From JAEUTH01 sp039931675 (GTDB taxonomy: Bacteria > Bacteroidota > Bacteroidia > AKYH767-A > OLB10), in assembly GCA_039931675.1 (NCBI GenBank), contig JBDTRM010000057.1:1-16747 (forward strand): a stretch of 16,747 nt of DNA. Direction: 5' to 3'. Numbering within the stretch: the stretch's first letter is position 1; each line of letters opens with the position of its first letter. Both the position numbers and the translations under genes were made by a program. Shown here one piece after another: positions 1 to 9,300 of the stretch. The notes under the pieces were generated by a model that saw only the letters and a program-made list of their open reading frames with translations, was not told where the DNA came from and did not search any database.

Positions 1-41
1 GGCACTTCAATCTTTCCGAGATTATTTTGTTACTAATATTT

Positions 42-56
42 AGTGCCTACGGCACT
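42..56. repeat. Short palindromic intergenic repeat
   Basis: AGTGCC-TAC-GGCACT forms a perfect 6-bp stem with a 3-nt loop. The first bases of the window (GGCACTTCAATC at 1-12) look like the right arm of a second copy cut off by the window edge, so this is probably a clustered or dispersed repeat rather than a single site. It lies downstream of the minus-strand universal stress gene, where it could also help end transcription, but no clean T-tract follows it on that strand. The rest of 1-147 shows no coding potential that I can support. Confidence 0.5.
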
Positions 57-147
57 TTAGTTCGACAGTCAAAGCGTCCAAATTTATCCCTTATAAAGTA
101 AATATTCGCCCAGCTTTTTTTAATGGATATACAGACCAAGTTAGCCG

Positions 148-993
148 TTACTTTTCTCTTTTGTTACTGATATGAAGTGCCATTACCGGAATGTGACTAT
201 GATATGCCATTCGCTTGGTGAGGCTGCGGCTGAAAACTTTCTGCAGCAATGTTCTGCTGCGCATGCTGACGATTAACAGTTCAGCTTTATATTCTTCAAT
301 AAATGTATTGATACCATGAAACGCATCAAAATCATTTACCAAAACAGTTATTATGCTATTATACTTTTGTCTTTCAACCAAACGATTTTTAAAAACCATC
401 AGCTCCGATTCTTCAAATGTATCATCAGAATCACCTTTACTTACATGCAACAATGCTACTTCAGCATTAAACACTTTTGCAAAATCAATTGCATTTTCAG
501 CGTGCTCATAATTGTGTTCACCGTAATCAGCAGCAAGCACTATCTTTTTTAATCCTTCAAACTTAGCATTAGCAGGCACCACAATAACAGGACAATCTGC
601 ATGCTCCATAACAGATGCAGCATTGGTGCCTACAAGTATCTCTCCCACACCACTCACTCCTCTTGTTCCCATTACCACATAATGCACATTGTGCTTACTG
701 ATAGCATGATTTATTTCCCTATCAACACTTCCGATAACAGTTTCAACAGCAAAATCCAATTCAGGAAAGACAGCCTTGAATTTCTCTTTTGTTTTATTAA
801 GCGCATTACGAATTTCTACTTTCATTTCCTGTGCAGTAACCGGAAGCACAGGATAATCAGTTGCTAACACAGGAAGCTCATAAGTGTGAAATAAAACAAT
901 TTTAGATTTTAATGCTCTTGCTAATTCGCAGGCATAAGCAAGTGCATTATCTGCACTTTCAGAAAAATCGGTGGGAACTATGATAGTTTGCAT
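148..993 (-). CDS. Universal stress protein, tandem UspA domains
   Basis: A 281-residue cytoplasmic protein made of two Usp domains (about 1-140 and 148-276), the usual Bacteroidota two-domain length. It opens with the typical first strand and loop, IIVPTDFSESADNA. The first domain carries an intact nucleotide-binding signature G-x2-G-x9-G-T (G109, G112, G122, T123), so it should bind ATP. In the second domain the equivalent stretch (SMRSRTLLQKVFSRSLT, from about residue 243) has lost all the glycines, so this half is probably structural or regulatory. Usp proteins act in stress and growth-arrest responses, often under low oxygen; no specific partner can be read here. The gene is monocistronic, 122 bp downstream of the ABC exporter operon, with its own promoter candidate. 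The start ATG follows an A-rich leader. Confidence 0.93.
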   Translation of the reverse strand: MQTIIVPTDFSESADNALAYACELARALKSKIVLFHTYELPVLATDYPVLPVTAQEMKVEIRNALNKTKEKFKAVFPELDFAVETVIGSVDREINHAISKHNVHYVVMGTRGVSGVGEILVGTNAASVMEHADCPVIVVPANAKFEGLKKIVLAADYGEHNYEHAENAIDFAKVFNAEVALLHVSKGDSDDTFEESELMVFKNRLVERQKYNSIITVLVNDFDAFHGINTFIEEYKAELLIVSMRSRTLLQKVFSRSLTKRMAYHSHIPVMALHISNKREK

Positions 994-1019
994 TTGTTTT
1001 TTGTTTTTAATTTATAATG

Positions 1020-1027
1020 CAAATGTA
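1020..1027 (-). promoter_or_regulatory. Candidate Bacteroidota -7 box for the universal stress gene
   Basis: On the minus strand this reads TACATTTG, an exact match to the Bacteroidota sigma-ABfr -7 consensus TAnnTTTG, 26 bp ahead of the ATG. No good -33 TTG is seen at the usual 19-21 bp spacing, so support is partial. Just upstream, 1057-1063 and 1075-1081 form an inverted repeat (TTAACAT / ATGTTAA) that might be an operator or simply AT-rich chance. Confidence 0.4.
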
Positions 1028-1115
1028 ATGAACATCATGTTTCGTTGATTCTTAACTTAACATTATTAATGATGATGTTAATCATAAAAAATGCAATTCT
1101 GTAAACCAGGTTACT

Positions 1116-1796
1116 TTAACTCACAATCCTTCCATCATCCATTTTAATAATTCGTTGCGTGCTTTGCGCAAAGCTTTCATCATGCGTAACAATTAAAAGT
1201 GTTTGTTTGAAAGCGGTAGTGAGCTCTTTGAAAGTATCGAAAACAATCTGGCTGTTTCTGCTATCTAAATTTCCTGTAGGTTCATCGCCCATAATGATAA
1301 TAGGATCATTGATCATGGCGCGGGCTATAGCTACGCGTTGCTTTTCTCCGCCCGATAACTGATACGCTTTTTTAGAAGCTAATTTTTCTATGTCTAATGT
1401 TTTTAAAAGACTCATCGCTTTATCTTCTAACTTTTCGGTAGAAAGTTTTTTGAGTTTTAAACCGGGAAGCATTACATTTTTTAAAACTGAAAACTCATTC
1501 AGTAAATAATGAAACTGAAAAACAAAACCGATTTTCGCATTGCGAATAGCTGCCAGTTCTTTTTCTGTTTTATCCTCCATGCATTCATTATCAATAAAAA
1601 GCTTGCCTGTATAATCGGTGTCCATTGTAGAAAGTATATATAGCAAAGTGGACTTGCCGCAACCTGATTTTCCAACAACAGAAACAAACTCACCGCGTTC
1701 TATTTCAAAAGTAATTTCTTTTAGCACCTCATTTTTAATTGGGTCATAAAATGATTTGCTGATAGCGACTGCTTCGAGAACTTTATCCTGTTGCAT
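1116..1796 (-). CDS. ABC exporter ATPase (MacB/LolD-type)
   Basis: A 226-residue ATP-binding subunit, typical length for the LolD/MacB/FtsE class. It has Walker A GKSGCGKST (42-50), a Q-loop glutamine at 94, signature LSGGE (147-151), Walker B IIIMGDE (166-172) followed by PTGNLD, a D-loop form characteristic of this class, and an H-loop histidine at 205. It should dimerise and drive the permease encoded immediately upstream: that gene's TAA (1797-1799) abuts this ATG (1794-1796) with no spacing, which implies translational coupling. It is the last gene of the three-gene operon. The substrate (lipoprotein, peptide, lipid or drug) cannot be told from the ATPase. Confidence 0.95.
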   Translation of the reverse strand: MQQDKVLEAVAISKSFYDPIKNEVLKEITFEIERGEFVSVVGKSGCGKSTLLYILSTMDTDYTGKLFIDNECMEDKTEKELAAIRNAKIGFVFQFHYLLNEFSVLKNVMLPGLKLKKLSTEKLEDKAMSLLKTLDIEKLASKKAYQLSGGEKQRVAIARAMINDPIIIMGDEPTGNLDSRNSQIVFDTFKELTTAFKQTLLIVTHDESFAQSTQRIIKMDDGRIVS

Positions 1797-3056
1797 TTAT
1801 TTACCTCTGATAATTATTACAGGATCAATGGAACTTGCCTTGCGTGCAGGAAACCAACCGGCAAAATAAGTGGTGAGCAATGCAAACGTTCCTGCTATGA
1901 AATAATATTTCGGACTGTAATCCACCTCAAAAGTTTTAATGGTTGGCAATGCTGCCGTTTCGAAAGGAATATTATCAATCACATTTGATAAGAGGAATCC
2001 AAAAACAAAACCTGCAAGCGCACCACTAACACCTATTGTAAGCGCAATAGTGAGAAAAACTCTTTTTACATCGCTGCCTGCAAAGCCGGTAGCTTTTAAA
2101 ATGGCAATGGTGTCCATCTTTTCATAAATCATCATATTCAGAATGTTATAAATACCAAAGCCGGCTACGATTAACAGCGTAACGCCTACTGCATACGAAA
2201 TAATGCTTCGCACCTTGGTGCCGGTTTCAAATTGTGCATTGGCAGTTTGAATATCTTCTGCATCAACACTGAATAAATTGCTGTATTCTTTTGCCATTGC
2301 CGGAGCCAGGGTGATGTCCTTCAGTTTCACCTGCAAATCGCTAATGTAATTGTTGGTCCTGGCTAATAATTTTTGTGCCGTAGCAATGCTGGTGTAACTT
2401 TGCACTTTGTCATAATCAGCAATACCCGATTGAAAATAACCAACTACCTTCAAAGGGAATTGTTCTCCGCCTGGTGTAGTTACTATAATGATGTCGCCTG
2501 GTTTAGCCAGCATTTTATCAGCAACGCCTTTACCGAGTATAATGCTGTTGGAAATATTTTTTAAATCATAATAATTTCCTGTGGTAACATAATCTTTAAA
2601 GAAAAAAAGCTTTGTTTCTTCATCCACATCCACACCGTTGATTATGCCATTCAAATCAATGTTTGCCATGCTGTAAAATACCTGTGCTGATATTCGCGGA
2701 GCGACACCTGCCACGCGATTATCATTTTTTATTTTTTCGATTATGGCTGTAACATTGTAAATTTCTTTGCGAACATTTGAAGGCTTTACAGAACTGATAA
2801 AATTATGATGACCCTTGTATTGTTCCCATTCATCAACAGGTTGCACAGCCGAAGGTTTAATGTCATTATATAAGCGAATGTGAGGAGTGCGGTTGGTAAT
2901 CAAACCATCCAAAAGTTTATTCATGCCATTCATAAAACTTAACAGTGTTACAAACATGGTGATGCTGAACGCAACCCCTATACCTGCAACGAGCGTTTGT
3001 TTCCAGCGTGCAAGCAAAAGCGCTTTTGCTATATCAGCGATAAGATTCAATTTCAT
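1797..3056 (-). CDS. ABC exporter permease, FtsX/LolC-E-like
   Basis: A 419-residue inner-membrane permease with the MacB/LolC-E topology. One N-terminal helix (about 21-42) is followed by a periplasmic domain of roughly 240 residues, then three C-terminal helices (about 286-309, 333-358 and 385-402). The C-terminus, FPARKASSIDPVIIIRG, is the hallmark ending of the FtsX family. The periplasmic part has phrases typical of LolC/E proteins (PHIRLYND near residue 60, VAGVAPRISAQVFY near 115, followed by a GVD segment). These proteins act by mechanotransmission, moving substrates from the outer leaflet or periplasm outward and not through a classic channel. Its start overlaps the stop of the upstream membrane-fusion gene by 4 bp (ATGA-type), and it abuts the ATPase gene downstream. 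Confidence 0.93.
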   Translation of the reverse strand: MKLNLIADIAKALLLARWKQTLVAGIGVAFSITMFVTLLSFMNGMNKLLDGLITNRTPHIRLYNDIKPSAVQPVDEWEQYKGHHNFISSVKPSNVRKEIYNVTAIIEKIKNDNRVAGVAPRISAQVFYSMANIDLNGIINGVDVDEETKLFFFKDYVTTGNYYDLKNISNSIILGKGVADKMLAKPGDIIIVTTPGGEQFPLKVVGYFQSGIADYDKVQSYTSIATAQKLLARTNNYISDLQVKLKDITLAPAMAKEYSNLFSVDAEDIQTANAQFETGTKVRSIISYAVGVTLLIVAGFGIYNILNMMIYEKMDTIAILKATGFAGSDVKRVFLTIALTIGVSGALAGFVFGFLLSNVIDNIPFETAALPTIKTFEVDYSPKYYFIAGTFALLTTYFAGWFPARKASSIDPVIIIRGK

Positions 3057-4141
3057 TTCAAAGGCAATTTAATTTTAGTTGCTGAAGTTATTCCGCTTTT
3101 TATTTCAACCAGATTATAATCCTTCAAACCCGTTTCCACTTTTTGCAGGTTACCATCCTCAAGCATCACTGTTGAATCATTCACTAAACAATTACGCGGA
3201 ATGGTTAAAGCACCTTGTTTGGCGCTGATCACAATGTTTGCTTCCACCGTGAGGTTAGGATAAAGTGCATCAGGCTTCCTGGTAAACAAGGCTTCCGCTT
3301 TAAAAGTTCGTGTGCGGTCATTCATCATGGGGTCAATGACTGATATCGTTGCTTCAAACACCTGCTCTTTGTAACTATCCATTCGTATTAAAACCTGTTG
3401 CCCGGTTTTTACTTTTACAATGTCATGTTCGTCCACATTCAACTCAACAATAAATTGCTGAGCATCACCAATTACAGCCACCGGTATTTGACTTGTTACC
3501 ATTTCGCCCTGTTCTTTATTGATCTTATATACCATGCCATCAAAATCGCTGTGGATGATTAAATCATCTTCTAAAGTTTTACTGATGCGCAGATTATTTT
3601 TACTCTGACCCGAAGCTAATTTTAACTGGCGCTGCAAATCTTCGTATCGCACCAATGCACTTGCAAAAATATTTTTAGAGTTTTCATAATTTAATTCTTT
3701 CTGTTCCAATTCAATCTTTGCACCGATATTATTGTCCCATAAATTTTTTTGCCTTACATATAATAAAGAATCGGTGTTGAGTTTTTTACGCGCTAACTCA
3801 ATTGCATTTTTAGCATCATTTAATTTATCAAGATTGGTATTGTAATCGGCTGTGCCTGCAGCAAGGCGTGCATTCTCAGTAGTGAGCCTTACATTACTGT
3901 TGTCAATTTCAAAAAGTGCATCACCCTTTTTTACTACCGCCCCTTCCTTAACCAAAACAGTTTTTAAAATGCCGTTTGTTTTGCTAAAAACTTCGTATTG
4001 GTTTTTGCTTTTTATAATACCCGATGCATAAACGGACTCAGTAATGTTTTTTACCTCGGGAGTGATAGCAGTTTTTTTATTGCCGCATGAAGCAAGGAGT
4101 AGGAGAGCAAATGCTTTTGCAAAAATTATTTGATGTTTCAT
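3053..4141 (-). CDS. Membrane-fusion (periplasmic adaptor) lipoprotein of the ABC exporter
   Basis: A 362-residue adaptor of the HlyD/MacA type. The N-terminus has a signal peptide with lipobox LAS-C (Cys19), so it should be a lipoprotein. It has two lipoyl half-motifs (about 49-80, with VKEGAVVKKGDALFEID, and about 190-225) flanking an alpha-hairpin (about 85-180) rich in Glu, Lys and Leu. A beta-barrel region (about 228-305) and a membrane-proximal domain follow. It links the permease to an outer-membrane channel. No TolC-type gene is present here, so the channel must be encoded elsewhere, or the complex may work without one. It is the first gene of the operon, and its stop overlaps the permease start by 4 bp. 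Confidence 0.92.
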   Translation of the reverse strand: MKHQIIFAKAFALLLLASCGNKKTAITPEVKNITESVYASGIIKSKNQYEVFSKTNGILKTVLVKEGAVVKKGDALFEIDNSNVRLTTENARLAAGTADYNTNLDKLNDAKNAIELARKKLNTDSLLYVRQKNLWDNNIGAKIELEQKELNYENSKNIFASALVRYEDLQRQLKLASGQSKNNLRISKTLEDDLIIHSDFDGMVYKINKEQGEMVTSQIPVAVIGDAQQFIVELNVDEHDIVKVKTGQQVLIRMDSYKEQVFEATISVIDPMMNDRTRTFKAEALFTRKPDALYPNLTVEANIVISAKQGALTIPRNCLVNDSTVMLEDGNLQKVETGLKDYNLVEIKSGITSATKIKLPLK

Positions 4142-4492
4142 ATTGAAGTCGGCAAAGCTATTGTTTTTGGGAAACTTAAAATGGAATAGGATTATATAAC
4201 TGAGATTTTTTGTATGATTTTAATCAGGACTTATTTCGAGAACAATAATGAACTACCGCGACATTTAACTTATTACAAATAAGCGAGTTGATGACAATTC
4301 TTTGAACAATGCTTGCAAGTGAAGAGACCTTGCCTAAGTAGAGTTTGGAAGGTATCAGAAGCATTACGGAGTCAAATAAAATTGCAAACAATACATTACG
4401 AATCCCAAAACATTTAAATTGCAATCGTTTTTACATTAGATCCGTTAATGAAACACCCAAAATTTTATTGAATAATTCTAAACTCCTGTAAT
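4142..4492. other. Divergent intergenic region between the exporter operon and the tssBC fusion
   Basis: 351 bp without a supportable gene; it must hold the promoters for the two diverging units. The best match for the exporter side is the CAAAGCTA at 4153-4160. For the plus-strand tssBC gene I find no exact TAnnTTTG; the nearest is TAGAGTTTG around 4335-4345, with one extra spacer base. A small inverted repeat CTTATT-ACA-AATAAG lies at 4269-4283. No insertion sequence ends or target duplications are evident. Confidence 0.6.
4153..4160 (-). promoter_or_regulatory. Weak candidate -7 box for the ABC exporter operon
   Basis: Reads TAGCTTTG on the minus strand, matching TAnnTTTG. It is only 11 bp before the ATG of the membrane-fusion gene, which would leave a very short leader, and there is no clear -33 TTG. 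Treat as tentative. Confidence 0.28.
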
Positions 4493-6280
4493 ATGTTTAA
4501 TTATGGAATCGGTGGTCAGGAAATGCATAAGGATGCAAGCGAAACTCTTGCAGACCTGCCTCAAAATCGTACCCTCATAATTATCGGACTAACCTCCGAA
4601 CAACCTTTAAAACCTGAAATTGTACATGGCCTAAAAACTACTGAAGAAGTTTTTAATTACTACCATCCTCAATTAAATGTTGAATTTCTAAATGAAGATG
4701 GAAGTACTTTTACCGAGGTAATTTCATTTCATAGCCTTAGTGACTTTGGTTTAAAAGGTTTGTTTAATCAATCCAATTTTTTAATTAATCTGAAAAATCA
4801 GGTTAATGAACATGCCATTGTAATAAAACAGTTAAAAACTAATAGGTTGCTTAGAGCGTGCATCGAAAATAGTTTAAATAAAGAGTCTTTATTCAGTGCA
4901 TTGTTGGCATTAGTTCAAGAGATTGAATGTGCAAATAATATAGCCCTAAAAGAAAAAATGAATGATCTTGCTCAGGTGCTTCAGGACAGCATTGATAAAT
5001 TAGCAAAGTTAGGTGGCTACGATTTTTTAGAATCAATAATCGAAGGTGCTGGAAATTTGAATCCCGAAAGGAAAGCCAGGAAGAAAATTTTTCTAACTGA
5101 AAGCGCTTATGAGCAGGAACGGGAATTTCTCAAAATAAAATTAAAACATTGGGCTGAAATGCTAAAAGAGATTGACGACATCTCAAAGTTTATTGAAACC
5201 AGCCTGATTAAATCAGATGGCGCAAATAAATTACTCAATAAAAATTTATTAAAAGTGCTCAATGCAACGCGCGAATTGGAAACCACATATAAAGCAGTTG
5301 CATTATTTTTTAAAAACACTGAAAGTGATAAAGTTAAGAATGTAACATTTGTAAATGCCGGTTTAGATCAATTAAAAGATCTTGATAATTTGCAATTCAG
5401 TAACGCTATTGCCGAAGAGCTGTCTCAGAATATTCGCAGGTATGATATGCGTGATAATTATTCAATTTTGATAATACCTGGATATCTTGGTTCTGATAAG
5501 GCGCTGGAAAAATGGGGTAAAATAGCTCATGAGAATAAAGTAATGCTTATAACTGATTTTGATAACCTGGATACACCAGAAGATATCTTTGATGAATTCG
5601 AAAAGGCGAATCTTACCGGAGAGGAAATTTATCGTTCTAACATATCAATGACATGTAATTGGTTGATTGGAAGAGTTGGAAATCTTGATGTGGGAGAAAA
5701 CGATGATCTCTATATTCCTCCATCAACAGCATTTGGAGGAAAGCTTTATATAGTGATTATGTCAATGGTAACTGCAGGAAAAAGGCATGGCGGATTAAAT
5801 GAAGTGGATGGAGTAAAATTTGATTTGAAAAAAAGTGAAATTGCCAATTTAGAAAAGTTAGGGTTAGTGACCATGGTGAGCGAGTATGGCAAGGTGATGG
5901 CCTTTTCTAACCGGACACTATATAATGGCGATAATCTTGCATTACAGAGTTTCTCAGTCGTCCGAACATTTGATTATATTATAAAGGTTCTGATCGGTTT
6001 CCTTCACATTAGAGCATTTGAAAATTTCACATCTAAATCTGAGAATGAATTTCGAAATGAAATTATAAAATTTCTTGATGGTAGGATTGGTCCAAATAGA
6101 TTGATAGAACAGTTCAAGATATTAAGATTTGAACCAGACCCTTACCAGAACTTTCGCTTTTACCTTGATATTAATATGATACCATATTTTCCTGCGAAAA
6201 GTTTTGTGATTAAAATGGACTTTCAAATGAGTCATGACGGCAATGAGGTGCAATGGTCAACTGAATACACAAAAGGTTAG
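4493..6280 (+). CDS. TssB-TssC fusion: T6SS subtype iii-like contractile sheath protein
   Basis: A 595-residue protein joining two polypeptides that are normally separate. Residues 1 to about 145 resemble the small sheath subunit TssB of Bacteroidota T6SS: MFNYGIGGQE, NRTLIIIGL, LKPEIVHGL, NEDGSTF and the SLSDFGLKGL segment. Residues about 165-595 resemble the large subunit TssC (DUF5458 type): GGYDFLESIIEG, NPERKARKKIFLT, a very characteristic ALFFKNTESDKVKNVT (270-285), then DNYSILIIPGYLGSDKALEKW, NISMTCNWLIGR, DLYIPPSTAFGGKLY and a PYFPAKSFVIKM C-terminal strand. TssB and TssC build the contractile tube around Hcp. No Hcp, ClpV, VgrG, baseplate or membrane-complex gene is present, so this looks like an orphan. 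An in-frame TGA 22 nt upstream fixes 4493 as the first possible ATG. An internal ATG (4958, codon 156) after an A-rich stretch could also yield a free TssC-like product. It is followed after 78 bp by the ROCO-TIR gene on the same strand. The function here is unknown; family assignment is from remembered motifs, not a search. Confidence 0.82.
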   Translation: MFNYGIGGQEMHKDASETLADLPQNRTLIIIGLTSEQPLKPEIVHGLKTTEEVFNYYHPQLNVEFLNEDGSTFTEVISFHSLSDFGLKGLFNQSNFLINLKNQVNEHAIVIKQLKTNRLLRACIENSLNKESLFSALLALVQEIECANNIALKEKMNDLAQVLQDSIDKLAKLGGYDFLESIIEGAGNLNPERKARKKIFLTESAYEQEREFLKIKLKHWAEMLKEIDDISKFIETSLIKSDGANKLLNKNLLKVLNATRELETTYKAVALFFKNTESDKVKNVTFVNAGLDQLKDLDNLQFSNAIAEELSQNIRRYDMRDNYSILIIPGYLGSDKALEKWGKIAHENKVMLITDFDNLDTPEDIFDEFEKANLTGEEIYRSNISMTCNWLIGRVGNLDVGENDDLYIPPSTAFGGKLYIVIMSMVTAGKRHGGLNEVDGVKFDLKKSEIANLEKLGLVTMVSEYGKVMAFSNRTLYNGDNLALQSFSVVRTFDYIIKVLIGFLHIRAFENFTSKSENEFRNEIIKFLDGRIGPNRLIEQFKILRFEPDPYQNFRFYLDINMIPYFPAKSFVIKMDFQMSHDGNEVQWSTEYTKG

Positions 6281-6358
6281 TTATCTGAACTTCAAAAAAT
6301 ATATCTGTACTTTTCAATGCCATATATATTTCTCAATTGAAATTAAAACAAATTAGTT

Positions 6359-9300
6359 ATGACCGATCTCGAACAGATTAACAAATTAGAAAAATTATTA
6401 AGCATTGACTTCTTAAAAAATCCTGACCGGGAAATTGACCGGAAACCCTTTTTTATAACAAATGAATTTGATGAAATTGTAGTTTTAAGTCTTTCCGGAA
6501 AAGATTTATCTAAAAGCAAAGTTAATTTTAATCTCTTCAAATCATTAGAAGATTTAAGATTAAGTTTTTGTGAGTTAAAAGAATTACCCGGTTCCGTTTT
6601 TGAAATTACTAAACTCAAAAGATTACAAATAACCGGTAACGATTTAAAAAGCATTTCCGGAAATTTAAAAAATTTAACAAACCTTGAATGGCTATCCTTA
6701 AGAAGATGTTCAATTAAAGATTTGCCAAAGATTATTTTTGACTTAAAGAAACTCAAAATATTAAACGTAAGTGCCAATTATATTTCATCAATTCCAGATG
6801 AAATTTTAAAATTGGAAAAACTTGAAAGCCTTGATTTGGGTCATAACAAATTTGAAACATTTCCTGAGGTTGTAGGTGATATAAATAGTCTTAAAATTTT
6901 TGAATATTATGGCAATGATTTAAACACTTTTCCAACTGCTATCACCAATATTAAAAATCTGTTCCATTTGCATCTAACAGGGTGCGGATTAAAAGCCATT
7001 CCCGACACGTTTCGAAATTTTCAAAAACTTAAAATTCTTGAATTAGGTAATAATCAATTGCGCGAGATACCTCAAGCCATTTTAGAATCAGTCCGTTTGT
7101 CAAAACTTAAACTTGCCTCTAATTTTATTAAGCAAATTCCGGAAAGCATCAGCAGTTTAAAAAATCTTGAAAGTTTAGATTTAAGCGACAATGAATTAAC
7201 TGAGTTACCTGTGGGATTATTGGAGTTGGAAAATCTTAAGGAACTTGATTTGCATCGAAATAATCTTAATCTTATTTCAGCTAAAATAAGCAGTTTAAAA
7301 AATCTGAATACTCTTAATTTAAGTAATAATTCAATTAAGGAAATACCCTTTGAACTTAGTCAGATTGATAACGTTTATTTACAGAACAACCAAATTTCTG
7401 CAATTCCATATCAAATTGTTTTAAGCGTAAAGGAAATATCTTATAGCAAAAAGAGTTTTTTGTCAAGTTTTAATTTTAATGGCAATCCTGTTTCAATTCC
7501 GCCATTAGAAGTTGTTTCTAATGGTCGCGATGCTTGCATTGCATGGTATAAATCTCAGCAGGAACAGACGAGTTATATTAAGGAATTAAAAGTATTAGTG
7601 ATAGGAGATGGTGCAGCAGGAAAAACCTCGCTGATAAACAGGATTTGCGATAATAAATTTAATTCAAATGAATCAACAACGCATGGCATAAATATCAGGC
7701 GTACTTCGTTGAACACTCCTCATTTTAATTTTATAGAGAATTTTAAAGATGCTGATGTCAATTTAAATATATGGGATTTTGGAGGTCAGGAGATAATGCA
7801 CGCTTCCCATCAGTTTTTTTTATCAAGACGGGCCTTGTATATCCTGGTCATTGATAGCCGAAAGGATCAGAAAACGGAATATTGGCTAAATCATATTGTA
7901 ACATTCGGAGGTGACTCACCTGTACTCATTGCAATGAATAAAATTGACGATAATCCTTCTCACGAATTAAATCGAAAATCATTACAGGATAAATATCCGG
8001 TTAAAGGATTTTTTCCGCTGTCCTGCAAAGACGGCAGAGGTCTTCAAGAATTTTTTAAGGGACTTGCTGAAGAAGTTTCAAACTCAACAATGCTTAAGGA
8101 AAAATGGAACTTAAAATGGCTTGCTGTTAAAAATACATTACAGTTAATGAAACAGAACTACGTGAGTTATGAAAACTTTTTAGCGATATGCAGGCAAAAT
8201 GACTTGACTGATAAGGAACAGCAGAAAACTTTATTAGGCTATCTACATTCTTTAGGAATTGTTCTTCACTTTCCTGATTTTGAATTAAAAGATACAAATG
8301 TGCTTAATCCCAAATGGGTAACAGAAGCAGTTTATAAAATTATCAACTCAAAATTGCTGGCTGAGAAAAAAGGAATTTTAGATAAGAATGATTTAGACTA
8401 TATACTTAACGAAGAGCAATCTGATTCAGTCCATGATGAGTTTAAGTTAAATGTGCATTATACGGCTACTGAGCAAAACCACATTATAAACCTTATGTTT
8501 AAGTTTGAGTTGTGCTACAACTACAGTGGTAATTCTATTTTAGTTCCGGATTTATTGATCGTAGAGGAACCAGATTTTCCGTTCAACTATAAAGACGCAC
8601 TTAAGTATATTTTAGAATATGAGTTTTTACCCAAATCAATTATTGCGCGTTTTATCGTTAAAATGAATATGCATGTAAACAAAGACTTGAATTGGCGCAC
8701 GGGAGTAGTATTAACTTATGATGGCAATGAAGCTGTAGTAAAGTCAGATGAAACAACTAAAAGGATTTCTGTTTGGGTTAATGGAATAGACAAACGGGGA
8801 TATTTTTCTGTAATTAGATCTGTATTCATGGGGATAAACAAAAATCTTCAACATCTCCCTGAAGAATTAATACCTTGCATTTGTACCGAATGTAAAAACA
8901 ATCAAACCCCATATTTTTTTAAATACTCTGTTTTGCTAAAAGCAAAACAAAGGCAAAAATTCGACTGGCCTTGTGAACGAAGTTCTGAAAACGTGAAAAT
9001 TTTAAATATGATTGATGATATAATTATGGAAGCACCTGAGCAGATTAAGGAAAATAAAAGAACTAAACTATTTATTTCGTATGCACACAATGATATTATA
9101 TGGCTCGACCGATTGAAAATACACTTAAAAGCAATTGCAAATGAAGGACTTGAAATTAATGTGTGGGATGATACTTTAATCAAGGCTGGAATGAATTGGA
9201 AAAACGAAATTCAAAAAACGTTAAACCAAACTAAAATTGCAATTCTATTAATATCTACGGAATTTCTTGCTTCGGATTTTATCATTAGTAATGAACTACC

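Noticed and set aside
316..867. Two plus-strand frames antisense to the universal stress gene
   Set aside because: They run antisense inside a clear two-domain Usp gene and show no family motifs.
4224..4424. 66-residue minus-strand open frame in the divergent intergenic region
   Set aside because: No recognisable domain, no leader, lies across the region that must contain promoters, and its composition (many Ile, Leu, Cys, Asn) is that of translated AT-rich non-coding DNA.
6343..6777. 144-residue minus-strand frame antisense to the start of the ROCO gene
   Set aside because: It is the complement of the regular LRR-coding DNA, whose periodic Leu/Lys codons keep the opposite frame open.
7151..7305. 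Repeated 17-mer as a mobile or regulatory repeat
   Set aside because: The spacing is exactly two LRR units and in frame, so it is explained by repeat-encoding DNA within the ROCO gene.
4493..7795. Shared GGQE string in the sheath fusion (residues 7-10) and in Roc switch II (475-478)
   Set aside because: In the ROCO protein it is the conserved DFGGQE of Ras-like GTPases; in the sheath protein it belongs to the FNYxxGG N-terminus. The match is four residues and coincidental.
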